DNA of 64,000 bases, from contig JAUPFL010000001.1 of the NCBI GenBank assembly GCA_030562215.1, positions 434,001 through 498,000 on the forward strand. The letters run 5' to 3'. This DNA is from Peribacillus frigoritolerans. Its GTDB lineage: Bacteria > Bacillota > Bacilli > Bacillales > DSM-1321. This document shows, one piece after another, positions 10,083 to 19,793 of this stretch (the first letter of the stretch is position 1; each line of letters starts with the position of its first letter). A program made the position numbers and the translations under genes. The notes below the pieces were generated by a model, which did not search any database, was not told the origin of the DNA, and worked only from the letters and a program-made list of their open reading frames with translations.

Positions 10083-11315
10083 TTATTCATCCTCGCTCAG
10101 GCTTTCGATAAACTTTATGCTTTCAGGATTTTTCACCACTTTTTCCGCTTGATCCGGATCAGCTTTCGTTTGCTTCATGTTGTTAAGTTTATATGTCAGC
10201 ACTCTTTTCACTGACTCGTTAATTCTATCCATTGGAACTTCCCTGCTTTTACTGCTTGCAGTAATCCGTCATATACCTCAAGCTCATGGGAATATTCATG
10301 ACAGACAAGTAATAAGTCAGCTCCTGCAAGGATTGCCTGCTTCCCCATCTCTTCATAGGAGAAATACTTGTTCACAGCTCCCATTTCCAAATCGTCGGTA
10401 ACGACAAGTCCTTCATATTTGAGTTTCCCCGAAGCAGGTCTTCTATGATGATTTTAGAAAGGCTTGCAGGTTTTTCTTTATCATAGGCTGGATATTTAAT
10501 GTGGGTCACCATTACGAAAAACTTTTGGTTATCCATTTCACTTATGATTTGCTTGAAAGGATAGATATCCGAATTTTCCAGATCTAGTTGGTTTGCCTCC
10601 ACGGAAGATGTTTCGACATGCGGATCGATTTCGCTGCGTCCGTTTCCCGGAAAGTGCTTCAATGCACCAGTTATCGAAACATCATTCAAGCCTTGAATGG
10701 CTTTCCTTCCGTATTGATAGACCATTTCCGGATCTTGCCCCAATGAACGCTTATCCGTTTTCGATAGATCAAGTACAGGGGCAAAATTAATGTTAATCCC
10801 CATGGAGCCCAGTTCTGTCCCATTCAATTTGGCCACCTTGTACATGTCTTCAATAGAGGCATTTTTCCCAAGATCCTGTTGAGCAGGGAGGGGCGATACC
10901 CTTTCCTTCATCCTCATGATGTCCCCGCCTTCCTGATCGATGGCCACCATCAATGGAAGCGAATGTGTACTTTGATCGGCCGTTTGCTGAAGCGAATTGG
11001 ATAACCTGGCCACTTGTTTAGGTGATTTCATATTACGGTCAAAATAAATGACGCCTCCTATATGTTTTTGTTCGATGAGCTCCGTAATTTCATCGCTCTT
11101 TTCAGTTCCCTTGAAACCGACCATCATAAGCTGTCCGATTTTTTCTTCAAGCGTCATTTTTTCAGCAATTTCTCTATTTTCTCATGACTATCCGCATCGG
11201 CGTCCTTCGCTTTTTCCGCCCTGGAATTCACATCCATATTCAACTGAATGAACACTGCTGAAAAAGCGAGGATTGCGATGAAAAGCAGGCCCATATATAT
11301 TTTTTTATTCTTCAT
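10083..11315 (-). pseudogene. nagZ: Beta-N-acetylhexosaminidase NagZ-like (GH3), three frameshifts
   Basis: A membrane-anchored glycoside hydrolase family 3 enzyme that removes GlcNAc from muropeptides. A helix at residues 7-27 anchors it; the TIM barrel begins LEEKIGQLMMVGF. Visible motifs: MVAIDQEGGDIMR, the NagZ acid-base loop KHFPGNGRSEIDPH, and the nucleophile Asp in DDLEMGA. Three single missing bases (about 11157-11162, 10424-10430, 10234-10235) split it. The repaired C-terminus ends SLSEDE at 10083; about 411 residues, shorter than B. subtilis NagZ (642), so it lacks the C-terminal domain. ATG 11315 has GAAGGT upstream. Confidence 0.85.
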
Positions 11316-11497
11316 GCTTTGACCTTCATTGACATTTTCTCTGTCCTTTCTTGATTGCCCTTTTATTGATTTCGTTGCACACTTCTTAATCATGTTCATA
11401 AAGTGACAATTCTATATCATCATTGCGGATTTTTTTGCATAAAGCATTAGCCGAGTACCATACTACATACATAGCCTAATTCAAAGGAGATGCCCCC

Positions 11498-11848
11498 ATG
11501 AATGTCTTGAAGAATATTGCCGTCACCTTCAGCCATGCAGTCGATTATGCAAAAGAAAAAATAACAGCCATAACGGGAACAACTTCAGTTACGATAGCGG
11601 AATTGAGTGAACACATCATCAATCAGCCCGAAACAAAACTAATCAGGAAAAACCTTTTAGGGATCCCTTTTTCTTTTTATCATTTACAAAAAGAAGACGT
11701 CACGTACTATTTGGAAATGAAAAGCTCACAGATTCTCCAGTTGGATGTTCAAGCGCATAATCATACGATTGTGTCTTACAGGTCTTATCGAGATAAATCC
11801 AGCTTGCCCACGGCCATTAGATTTCCTAAAACCCTTTTATCCGAATGA
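11498..11848 (+). CDS. Hypothetical protein, 116 aa
   Basis: Not recognised. AAGGAGA precedes ATG 11498, so it is likely translated. The protein is soluble, without signal peptide or helix; the second half alternates beta-like segments (FSFYHLQKEDVTYYLEM, LDVQAHNHTIVSYRSYRD). It ends at a terminator shared with the convergent trmB-like gene. Confidence 0.6.
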   Translation: MNVLKNIAVTFSHAVDYAKEKITAITGTTSVTIAELSEHIINQPETKLIRKNLLGIPFSFYHLQKEDVTYYLEMKSSQILQLDVQAHNHTIVSYRSYRDKSSLPTAIRFPKTLLSE

Positions 11849-11864
11849 CTCTGGTACAAAAACC

Positions 11865-11906
11865 AAAAAGCCGATATCCCCTGCATATGGGGTTATCAGC
11901 TTTTTT
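11865..11906. terminator. Bidirectional terminator between convergent genes
   Basis: AAAAAGCCGATATCCCC pairs with GGGGTTATCAGCTTTTTT, with A and T tracts on both sides, serving both the 116-aa gene and the TrmB-like gene. Confidence 0.85.
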
Positions 11907-11910
11907 CATC

Positions 11911-12691
11911 TTATAGGGAGAAAAAACGGTCTCTTTCACTTGAAATCCATTTCTCGGCACCTTCCTCATCCTTTTTAACCAAGCGGTTAACGAGGATATC
12001 ATGCCAAATGTAGTTTTCGAGAAAATTGATATGAATGGGATCATCTGTGTAGAACGCCGTTTCTCTCGTTTCGGGGAAGGGCCGTAAATCGTCTCCTTGC
12101 CATCAATGGATAAGATGAACCATTTGTTTTCTCCGATATTTTCCACATAGCTTGTTTTGCGATGTATATCTATACCTGATAATGGGTTTTCAACCTGAAA
12201 TGCAATCCCCTTGAGCGTGCAATGCGCGGCGACCCCTTTTAGCTCTTGTTCAAGTTTTCCATACATCTCGTCCCATAAGGAAACCACCACCCTTTTCTCG
12301 GCTTTGTGAATCAAAGTACGGCAGAAGGATAGGATGTGCCCTTCACCTTTAAGTGTCATTACACGATTGTCGGACATCGGTTCGATTTTCTCGAATTGTT
12401 TTAGTGTATGGCTGATGGATTGATAGGTATTGTTCCATTTTGATTGAACCGATTCCAAAAAACATCGACTGGAAGCGGCGAATATTTTATCGAGTCATTG
12501 ATTTCCTCTTTTAAGACAATTCCTTCTTCTTGCAGTCCATTTAATATTTCATAGATTCGGGCCCTTGGAATTCCTGATTCCTTGCTTACTTGATAGGCAC
12601 TGGTTGGGCCTTGGCGAACCAAAGAAACATAAGCCTTTGCTTCATATTGACTAAACCCGAGAGACTGTAGTTTTTGAATGATATCTTGCAT
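11911..12691 (-). pseudogene. TrmB-family transcriptional regulator, two frameshifts
   Basis: The N-terminal 90 residues are a winged helix of TrmB type (LGFSQYEAKAYVSLVRQGPTSAYQVSKESGIPRARIYEIL). The C-terminal part has the PLD-like effector segment typical of Bacillus TrmB proteins (IHKAEKRVVVSLWDEMYGKLEQEL). Missing bases in the A run near 12456-12461 and in the G run near 12072-12076 break the frame; the repaired tail reads FLENYIWHDILVNRLVKKDE and stops at 11911. AGGAGGT lies before ATG 12691. It is divergent from a TSUP permease gene, which it may regulate. In low-GC Gram-positives these proteins often sense sugars; the ligand here is unknown. Confidence 0.8.
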
Positions 12692-12903
12692 AGTACCTCC
12701 TAGTGCTTTTAGTAAGTTATATGCCTATCATACCAAATCTCTTATCGAAATCTATTCGATTTCAAACGGTATGACTCGAATATTCTTATTTACAGGACAG
12801 TTCATATTAGTTACTATCTAAATAGTGACTAATTGAAAACTTGGGTTATGGCTTCAGCAACAAGCATTTCAGCCATAATGCCATTGATAAGGAGGCTTCT
12901 TGG

Positions 12904-13674
12904 ATGGAAGATATACATATTTCAACACTTTTGCTGCTGATGATTTTCGGGTTTTTGGCAGCATTCATCGATTCCGTGGTCGGCGGCGGTGGCCTGATCT
13001 CGATACCCGCTTTATTATTTACAGGACTTTCCCCGTCAGCAGCGATCGCGACGAATAAGTTAGCAAGTTCCATGGGGTCTTTAACAAGTACCATTGCCTT
13101 CATTCGCTCAGGTAAGGTTAATTTCAAATTGGTTTCCAAACTTTTCCCATTAATTTTCATAGGTTCCCTGGTAGGAGCTTGGGTTGTCAATTTCGTCTCT
13201 CCTGAATTATTAAAGCCAATGATCTTGGTCCTATTAATAGCTATTGCCATTTATACCTTTTTTAAAAAGGACTGGGGCCAGAAATCGAATTACCATAAAC
13301 TCACATGGAAAAAGGCTGCACTATTTGCGTTCGCTATATTTGCCATTGGTTTTTATGATGGGTTTTTGGGCGCTGGAACGGGATCTTTCATTTTGTTTGC
13401 CTTTTTAATGATCGGCTTTGATTTTTTGCACTCTGCAGGAAATGCAAAATTTTTGAACTTCGGAAGTAATTTGGCAGCACTCATGATGTTCATATTCCTT
13501 GATACCGTTAACTTTTCCTATGGAATTCCAATGGGGATCTCCATGATAGCAGGAGCGTTGGCCGGTTCTAAATTTGCCATTAAGAAAGGAGTGGCATATG
13601 TAAGAGTATTATTTATCATCGTAACCGTCATTCTGATCATGAAAAATATAATGGATTACTTAATGGACGGCTAA
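12904..13674 (+). CDS. TSUP/TauE-SafE family membrane permease (YfcA-like)
   Basis: A 256-residue integral membrane protein with about eight helices. The N-terminal FLAAFIDSVVGGGGLISIPALLFTGLSP and the repeated IGFYDGFLGAGTGSFILF are the duplicated glycine-rich signatures of the family, whose members export sulfite, sulfoacetate or related organic anions. ATG 12904 is selected by AAGGAGG about eight bases upstream. Divergent from the TrmB-like regulator, suggesting paired control. Substrate not assignable. Confidence 0.88.
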   Translation: MEDIHISTLLLLMIFGFLAAFIDSVVGGGGLISIPALLFTGLSPSAAIATNKLASSMGSLTSTIAFIRSGKVNFKLVSKLFPLIFIGSLVGAWVVNFVSPELLKPMILVLLIAIAIYTFFKKDWGQKSNYHKLTWKKAALFAFAIFAIGFYDGFLGAGTGSFILFAFLMIGFDFLHSAGNAKFLNFGSNLAALMMFIFLDTVNFSYGIPMGISMIAGALAGSKFAIKKGVAYVRVLFIIVTVILIMKNIMDYLMDG

Positions 13675-13783
13675 TCTTTTAAAAAAATAGACTACAGCAC
13701 ATTGTGTTCTCCACACAGAATGTGACATATGGGGATTATTTGGGTATATGATAGATATAGACTGTGTGGAAAGGTGTGATTGG

Positions 13784-14722
13784 ATGATTGAAAAGTGGAA
13801 TGGCGAAGAAATGGCAGATGTATCGGGGCAAACCATTGTGATTACTGGTGCCAATAGTGGGCTTGGCTTCGAAACGGCTTTTGCACTGGCCGGTAAGGGG
13901 GCAGAAATCATCCTTGCGGTCCGGAATGCTTCAAAGGGTGAAAAGGCGGTCGATAGAATCTTATCGGTCCATCCTAAGGCAAATGTACGTGTGATGCAGC
14001 TGGATTTAAGTGATTTAAGCAGCATTCGGCAATTTGCCGATTCTTTTCAGGAAAACTATGAATCTCTCTCCGTCCTCATCAATAACGCAGGTGTGATGAT
14101 TCCGCCCTACAGTAAGACGAAGGATGGCTTCGAGCTGCAATTCGGCAGCAATCACCTCGGTCATTTTGCTTTGACAGGCCTCCTTCTTCCGCGTATCCTT
14201 TCTACGCCAAAATCGCGTGTGGTCACATTGAGCAGCTTGGCCGCCATCAATGGATATATAGACTTCGACAATCTAAATGGTGAAAACGGTTATAAACCAA
14301 TGAAATACTATGGGCAAAGCAAGCTGGCCAATCTACTCTTCGCCCGCGAATTACAGAATAAATTCAACCAGCATGGCGCAACCCCGATCAGTGTTGCCTG
14401 TCATCCGGGCCTTTCCCATACTAATCTCATGTCACGCGGTTCTGGCAAACCCATAAATAGATTCGTGCACTTTCTTTCCAAAACCATCACCCAGCCGGCA
14501 AGTATGGGGGCATTGCCCACCCTTTATGCCGCAACGGAACCTGCATTGACAGGCGGGGAGTATATCGGACCCGATGGAAAGAAGAGCAGAAGAGGCTTTC
14601 CCAGAAAAGACGAGATCATCGATACCTTATATAATGAAGAAACTTCGAAAAGATTATGGGATCTTTCAGAAACCTTGACAGAGGTCAAATATCGTTTCAC
14701 TGAAAGCATTACGCCAAAATGA
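13784..14722 (+). CDS. Short-chain dehydrogenase/reductase, retinol-dehydrogenase-like
   Basis: A 312-residue SDR. Cofactor motif TGANSGLG at residues 21-28, NNAGVM, the catalytic SSLAA...YYGQSK (Ser-Tyr-Lys) and the downstream HPGLSHTNL loop are all present. An Arg shortly after the glycine motif (VRNASKGEKA) suggests NADP(H). The class with NHLGHFALTGLLLP is usually called retinol or protochlorophyllide reductase-like, but bacterial substrates are unknown. ATG 13784 has GGAAAGGTG upstream. Intact. Confidence 0.87.
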   Translation: MIEKWNGEEMADVSGQTIVITGANSGLGFETAFALAGKGAEIILAVRNASKGEKAVDRILSVHPKANVRVMQLDLSDLSSIRQFADSFQENYESLSVLINNAGVMIPPYSKTKDGFELQFGSNHLGHFALTGLLLPRILSTPKSRVVTLSSLAAINGYIDFDNLNGENGYKPMKYYGQSKLANLLFARELQNKFNQHGATPISVACHPGLSHTNLMSRGSGKPINRFVHFLSKTITQPASMGALPTLYAATEPALTGGEYIGPDGKKSRRGFPRKDEIIDTLYNEETSKRLWDLSETLTEVKYRFTESITPK

Positions 14723-14762
14723 CTTTATATTTCCCCTGTCTTCGCTCATGAAGTGCAAAAAG

Positions 14763-14790
14763 AAAGAGGGAGCATAATGCCCCCTCTTTT
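14763..14790. terminator. Terminator between SDR gene and ppiB
   Basis: AAAGAGGG and CCCCTCTTTT flank a short loop; the hairpin lies between the ends of two convergent genes. Confidence 0.75.
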
Positions 14791-14798
14791 CGCTTCCA

Positions 14799-15238
14799 TC
14801 ATTCAGCGTCAAAAACTTCGACTTTTTCCATTTTGTCGCCATTTTTCATGGCTTTGGCTGTTTCAAGTCCAGATGTCACTTTACCGAATACTGTGTGAAC
14901 ACCGTTAAGATGCGGTTGTGGTTCATGCACGATGAAGAATTGGCTTGAGCCTGTGTCTTTTCCAGCATGTGCCATAGATAGGCTTCCTGCCTCATGTTTA
15001 TGAGGGTTTCCTTCTGTTTCACATTTGATTTGCTTGCCGCTTCCGCCTGCGCCTGTACCTGTTGGATCTCCGCCTTGGCTTACGAAACCAGGGATTACAC
15101 GGTGAAAGACTACGCCATTATAAAATCCTGTGTTTGCCAAGTTTTCGAAGTTAGCCACTGTGTTCGGTGCTTCGTTCGGGAAAAGGTCGAATTCGATTTT
15201 TTCTCCATTTTCCATAAGTATGTATCCTTTTTAGCCAT
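14799..15238 (-). pseudogene. ppiB: Peptidyl-prolyl cis-trans isomerase B (cyclophilin), one frameshift
   Basis: Cytoplasmic cyclophilin that catalyses proline isomerisation. [28 protein letters not shown] and [22 protein letters not shown] hold the active-site Arg, Gln, Phe and His. The expected start [14 protein letters not shown] needs one extra G at 15226-15227; AAGGAGA lies seven bases before ATG 15238, so that upstream start is the real one and the frame is broken by a one-base loss. Without the repair translation could only begin at ATG 15215. About 146 residues, normal for PpiB. Confidence 0.93.
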
Positions 15239-15400
15239 GTTAAACATCTCCTTCAATATAAACTTAATCAAATCTAATAGTACCATTTTTATACGCAGAA
15301 AGAAAAGCAAGCGCTACTTATTTCGAATTGTATCATTATACATTCCAATATTTTTTCTTTTATAATGGGGTAGATTCATTATTATAAGGGGGAACGAACC

Positions 15401-16392
15401 ATGATACAGCAATTCGATGCGTTAGTCGTGAACAAGCAAGATGATCAATTCACCGTTAACATTCAGAAACTATCACTTGATGATCTACCTCAAGGCGAAG
15501 TGCTCATCCGTGTTCATTATTCCGGTGTGAACTATAAAGATAGCCTTGCAGCAACTCCAAATGGAAACATTGTCAGCAGCTATCCGATCGTTCCGGGAAT
15601 TGATATGGCTGGTGTTGTCGTTTCATCTGAGGATTCCCGCTTTAAAGAAGGGGACGAAGTCATTGCGACCTCCTACGGGATTGGCGTTTCCCAATCAGGG
15701 GCTATAGTCAATTTGCCCGTGTTCCTGCAGATTGGATCGTCCCGCTTCCCGATGGCCTTACAATGAAAGAGGCGATGATCATCGGAACGGCCGGTTTCAC
15801 TGCAGCACTATCGGTACTGCGACTGGAAGAAAATAACCTCACACCTGGGCAAGGGAGCGTTCTCGTCACTGGTGCAACTGGCGGGGTCGGCAGTTTTGCC
15901 GTCTCGATCCTTTCCAAACTTGGCTATTCCGTTGAGGCGAGTACAGGAAAAGAATCGGAACATGGATACTTGAAGGAAATCGGCGCGGCGACCATTGTAT
16001 CGCGTGAAGATGTATATGATGGCAAGCTGCGGGCTCTGGGCAAACAGAAGTGGAGCGGGGCGGTAGATCCAGTCGGCGGTGAACCGTTAGCTTCGGTCCT
16101 TAGCCAAATCAAGTATGGCGGAGCTGTGGCGGTCAGTGGATTGACAGCTGGGACAAGCCTTCCTGCCACCGTCTTTCCATTCATCTTAAGAGGTGTTAAT
16201 TTACTTGGGATCGATTCGGTCAATTGCCCGATGGATACAAGATTGAAAGTTTGGCACCGCCTTGCCACCGACTTTAAACTAGAGCACTTGGAACAGCTCG
16301 TTCAACAGGAAATTACAATTGAAGAATTGCCTGACGTCCTTCCTACCCTATTAAAAGGGGAAGCTAGAGGCAGGACGATCGTTAAGCTATAA
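15401..16392 (+). pseudogene. YhdH/YhfP-family quinone oxidoreductase (acrylyl-CoA reductase-like), one frameshift
   Basis: Zinc-free medium-chain reductase of about 330 residues. The N-terminal GroES-like domain has HYSGVNYKDSLA and VPGIDMAGVV; the Rossmann domain has VTGATGGVGSFAV and the family tail GEARGRTIVKL. A G is missing in the run at 15698-15701; restoring it joins the halves through GGYSQFARVPADWIVPLPDG. YhdH/YhfP (AcuI) relatives reduce acryloyl-CoA with NADPH; the substrate here is inferred only. Monocistronic, ended by a strong terminator. Confidence 0.88.
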
Positions 16393-16395
16393 CCC

Positions 16396-16430
16396 AAAAA
16401 GTGACGAGAGCAAGGCTTCTCGTCACTTTT
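16396..16430. terminator. Bidirectional terminator
   Basis: AAAAAGTGACGAGA and TCTCGTCACTTTT form a long stem between the convergent reductase and kinase genes. Confidence 0.85.
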
Positions 16431-17899
16431 CATTGTGAACTTTCATTGATAGGAAGACTGATATCCACAATCGTCCCTTCTCCCACTTCGCTGCTGAAAT
16501 GAATTTCCCCATTATGCTCATGGATGATTTTAGTGCTGACCATGAGCCCAAACCCTGTTCCTTTTTCAGATGTGCTATAAAAAGGCTGCCCTAGATGCTT
16601 CATGCGTTCATTTGAGATTCCGCAGCCTTGATCAATGAACCGAATCATCACAGAGTCACCTTCATGGTTTAGCTGTATATGAAGTTTGCCGCCATTCGGC
16701 ATGGCTTCTATCGCATTATTGACGACATTCGTGAATACTTGTTTTAACTGATTCGGTTCGCCAAAGACAGATGCCGAACCCGTATTATATTCCTTGATGA
16801 TTTCGACATCATTCAATATCGCTTGAAACTCGGCTAACGTAATCACACTATCCAATAAATCGTTAAGCTGAATGAATTCACAAACCTTCGCTTCAGGCTC
16901 TGCTAAACTTAAAAACTCATTGGCCAGGATTTCGATTTTTTCAATTTCACTGACAATCATTTCAAGATAGTCCTTTTGCTCAGGGTCTTCCCTTAATAAT
17001 TGCAAAAAGCCTTTGACCGTAGTTAATGGATTTCTTATTTCATGTGCGATGCCTGCAGCCATCTGTCCTACCGCCGATAACATATTGGATTTACAGAGCA
17101 GCTCTTCGGTCTTTTTACGCTCCGTAATATCCCTACAGAATACCTGTATGGCTGGTTGACCTTTATAAATAATCGGAAGACCGAGTGTTTCTCCATAGAA
17201 TGCTTGTCCGTCAAGCCGAATGAACTTTTGTTCCAGTAAACCAACCGCCTGGTGATCGTCCCTCATAATTTCGATTCTTTTTTGTACACTTTCCCGGGAC
17301 TCCAGGTGAACGAACTGGAAAACCGATTTACCGATAATATCTTCCACACTATCCATCCCAAGCATTTTTGCCCCCATGGGATTCATATACTCAATGATCC
17401 CATTGCGATGTACAAAAATCGCTTCAGGTGACACCTCCACTAAACTGCGATACCTTTGCTCGCTTTCCTTCAAGGCGGCTTCAGCAAGTTTTTGTTTCGT
17501 AATATCACGATAAACGAAAACCAATGCACACGGCTCATTTTCATTATCGCGGATATTAAACAGGGAGATGCTTACATCGATTAACTGGCCATCCTTCCTT
17601 AACCTGACCGTTTCAAAGCCTTTCTTTTGTACCCCTGCCTTAATTTGGTCATGCAATTCATTGACTGACTCCTTCAAGAAATCAGGAATAATTGGAAACG
17701 GCATGCCAATGAGCTCATCATTCGTCCATCCGAATAACTCTTCAAAAGCTGCATTCACCTGAAGGGTCTTTCCTTCCAGATCAACAATGGAAATGGCGTC
17801 CGGGTTGTTCTCCATGAAAGACTTGAATTTCTCGGTACTATCCTCCGGCTGCTGTTCTCCCATTTGCCCTTGTCCATAATTAATAAGCCTCTTACTCAT
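16430..17899 (-). CDS. Cytosolic PAS-domain sensor histidine kinase (sporulation-kinase type)
   Basis: A 489-residue soluble kinase with two PAS domains (about residues 30-140 and 150-265), HisKA with the phospho-acceptor His286 in GIAHEIRNPLTTVKGF, and an ATPase domain with VFTNVVNNAIEAMPNGG, FIDQGCGI and GTGFGLMVS. The HEIRNPLTTVKGF box is the form found in KinA, KinB and KinE, which phosphorylate Spo0F, and no cognate response regulator is adjacent. Inferred role: entry into sporulation or biofilm. AAGGAA precedes TTG 17902 and ATG 17899; either may be used. Intact. Confidence 0.88.
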   Translation of the reverse strand: MSKRLINYGQGQMGEQQPEDSTEKFKSFMENNPDAISIVDLEGKTLQVNAAFEELFGWTNDELIGMPFPIIPDFLKESVNELHDQIKAGVQKKGFETVRLRKDGQLIDVSISLFNIRDNENEPCALVFVYRDITKQKLAEAALKESEQRYRSLVEVSPEAIFVHRNGIIEYMNPMGAKMLGMDSVEDIIGKSVFQFVHLESRESVQKRIEIMRDDHQAVGLLEQKFIRLDGQAFYGETLGLPIIYKGQPAIQVFCRDITERKKTEELLCKSNMLSAVGQMAAGIAHEIRNPLTTVKGFLQLLREDPEQKDYLEMIVSEIEKIEILANEFLSLAEPEAKVCEFIQLNDLLDSVITLAEFQAILNDVEIIKEYNTGSASVFGEPNQLKQVFTNVVNNAIEAMPNGGKLHIQLNHEGDSVMIRFIDQGCGISNERMKHLGQPFYSTSEKGTGFGLMVSTKIIHEHNGEIHFSSEVGEGTIVDISLPINESSQ

Positions 17900-18044
17900 C
17901 AATTTTTATTCCTTTCTTATCCGGAAATTTACAGTCTCAATATTACAGTATCAGTAAATCATTTGCCAGTTTTATCATATGTTTTTTCCAAGTTAAGGAT
18001 TGATGCACAAAGAGGCCAAACCTCCATAAGGTTCAACCTGTTCC

Positions 18045-18410
18045 TTAAAATGTATTATAAATATTCGGGCATTCTGTACCTGTTGGTTCATAAAAGCAAT
18101 GGAGCTTGAAACCCCCAACCAGGGGCTGATTATACCAGGTTGCCGGACAATCTCCCGGTGGCCTGAAGTACCATAGGCTAAATTTCGAAGGCCGCGCAAG
18201 CCTCTTTTCCCTGTCCCTTGCCCGCTGATAAATGATAAATCATGTCTGGAATCGTCCTCAACCCTTTGAAATCGGAACAATTCGACCTAATCCGATTGAC
18301 CCCTACATTACCGATCATCAGCATGCCTTGATCACCTTCACCCTCGCCTTCCGCCCTAAGCAATCTTGCCAATAAGGCATATCGGCATCAGTGTGCTTTA
18401 CAACGGCCAT
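18045..18410 (-). pseudogene. cwlJ: Spore cell wall hydrolase CwlJ-like, frameshifted and with an internal deletion
   Basis: CwlJ degrades spore cortex during germination. Joined pieces read MAVVKHTDAD, LLRAEGEGEGDQGMLMIGNVGVNR, FKGLRTIPDM, KRLARPSKFSLWYFRPPGD and FYEPTGTECPNIYNTF, an almost complete CwlJ. One base is missing near 18378. A second lesion near 18235 removes about 20 codons (the FEATQKGYFY-type segment) at a repeated TTTATCA, so this is a true deletion as well as a shift. GGAGGTGA precedes ATG 18410. About 122 codons remain of the usual 142. Confidence 0.85.
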
Positions 18411-18526
18411 CCCATCACCTCCACTTTTTTATCCTATGTCTCGGATATGGAAAAATACTCCGTTTATTAACAAAATCTTCATATGGAGTACACGTCCTAT
18501 CAATAATACAGCCCTATACTTAAGTA

Positions 18527-18626
18527 AGGCTGGATAGCACGCGTGGCTATCATGGTATTTGGCGAAGGCGGGGCCAATACTTTCCTTATACATATAAAAA
18601 AGGCGGCACACATTGTGCCGTCTTTT
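18527..18626 (+). ncRNA. Candidate small RNA, copy A of a two-hairpin element
   Basis: A TATACT box at 18515-18520 is followed seven bases later by a two-hairpin element (18528-18581). Helix 1 pairs GATAGC (18533-18538) with GCTATC (18546-18551); helix 2 pairs GTATTTGGC (18555-18563) with GCCAATAC (18573-18580) leaving one bulged T. A terminator at 18597-18626 closes a transcript of about 100 nt. A second copy at 29.8 kb has the same layout with compensatory stem changes. No good -35 box is seen for this copy. Family unknown to me. Confidence 0.5.
18597..18626. terminator. Bidirectional terminator (candidate RNA and DUF1292 gene)
   Basis: AAGGCGGCAC (18600-18609) pairs with GTGCCGTCTT (18615-18624) with A and T tracts on both sides. 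Confidence 0.85.
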
Positions 18627-18632
18627 ATCTTG

Positions 18633-18901
18633 TCATTCTTTCGCTTCAAATGCCGCTTCAAACGCCAATGATACCTTCTCGAATTCTTCATCCGATTCGA
18701 TATCGAGCAGTTCACCTTCGCCTTCGACCCTAAAAAGAAAATATCGATATCTTCATCTGTATCCTCTTCAATATCTTCAAGCAAACCTACTGCAACATAT
18801 TCCGTTCCTTCTACATCCAATGATCCTAAAACCTCAACCTCATGGCCTTCATCACTGTCATCAGTAAGGGTGAAAACTTCACCTTCACGAATTTTTCCCA
18901 T
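18633..18901 (-). pseudogene. DUF1292 family protein (YrzB-like), one frameshift
   Basis: Small, very acidic protein of about 89 residues: the opening GEVFTLTDDSDEGHEVEVLG and YVAVGLLEDIEEDTDEDIDIFF match the DUF1292 pattern. After about codon 55 the frame changes near 18730-18735; the alternative frame gives RVEGEGELLDIESDEEFEKV and stops at 18633 just before the terminator, the normal end of this family. If not repaired, translation runs on to 18500 through the terminator. AGGAGAGGT precedes ATG 18901. Function unknown. Confidence 0.8.
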
Positions 18902-19222
18902 ACTACCTCTCCTCTCATATCCATTAATAATGGAGTTGTTTCCATAGTATATCGACTATTCCATTTAGAAACAAATTTTTGCCCTGAAAAATGATGAATA
19001 CCTTTCTTTCCAAGAAAAGAATCTATCAAGAAATATTATGGAAGAAAAGTATTAACCCATAAGCCATTTGTTATTTTTCATTATTCACCAATACTTCCCC
19101 TTTATTAACATCATTTAAAAAATTATCTAAAACGGCTATAAAAAAGTAATTTAATTCCGAATAATCTTATATATACTAATATTAGCGAATTGCACCTGGA
19201 TATAATGAAGGAGGAAGATTTA

Positions 19223-19609
19223 TTGGCTGTGAAAAGGGTCGACCACATTGGCGTTGTTGTAAAAGATCTTGAAACATCCATCGCCTTTTATCAAGATGTA
19301 CTGGATTTAAAATTAAAAGCACGCATGACTCATACTAACGGGGTGATCGAACTGGCATTCCTCGGTTACGAAGAGTCGGACGAAACAGAAATAGAATTGA
19401 TTCAGGGATATAGCGACACACTGCCATCCGAAGCAACGATCCACCATTTCGCCATTACCGTGGATGATATCGAAGAAGAATATGCCCGGATCAAAAGCTT
19501 GGATAACACCGAGCTGATTGATGAAGAGATCGTCACCCTTCCAAATGGTTATCGCTATTTCTACGTATATGGACCGGAAAAAGAGTGGATTGAATTTTTC
19601 CAAAGGTAA
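19223..19609 (+). CDS. VOC-family protein, methylmalonyl-CoA epimerase-like
   Basis: A 128-residue vicinal-oxygen-chelate protein. Two beta-alpha-beta-beta-beta modules are seen: RVDHIGVVVKDLETSIAFYQDVLDL and HHFAITVDDIEEEYARI, ending YGPEKEWIEFFQR. Metal ligands would be His in DHIG, Glu or Gln in the first module (IELIQ), His in HHFA and Glu in WIEF, as in glyoxalase I and methylmalonyl-CoA epimerase. TTG 19223 is the start: AAGGAGGAA sits six bases upstream while upstream ATGs lack such a site. Substrate not certain. Intact; terminator follows. Confidence 0.83.
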   Translation: MAVKRVDHIGVVVKDLETSIAFYQDVLDLKLKARMTHTNGVIELAFLGYEESDETEIELIQGYSDTLPSEATIHHFAITVDDIEEEYARIKSLDNTELIDEEIVTLPNGYRYFYVYGPEKEWIEFFQR

Positions 19610-19621
19610 AAAGCATACTAA

Positions 19622-19653
19622 AAAGGCAGAGTCTTAGAGACTTCTGCTTTTTT
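19622..19653 (+). terminator. Terminator after the VOC gene
   Basis: AAAGGCAGA and TCTGCTTT flank a loop and are followed by T residues. Confidence 0.8.
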
Positions 19654-19793
19654 AACGTTCACTTTGCAAGCCGCTTATTCAAGCTTAACAAAATTTACAG
19701 ATAAAAATCTTTTCTTTACTTAAATGAAGGAATTTCTTAATATACTACATTTATCCTAAGATGTAATAATTATATTTTTTGGAGGTATGCATT

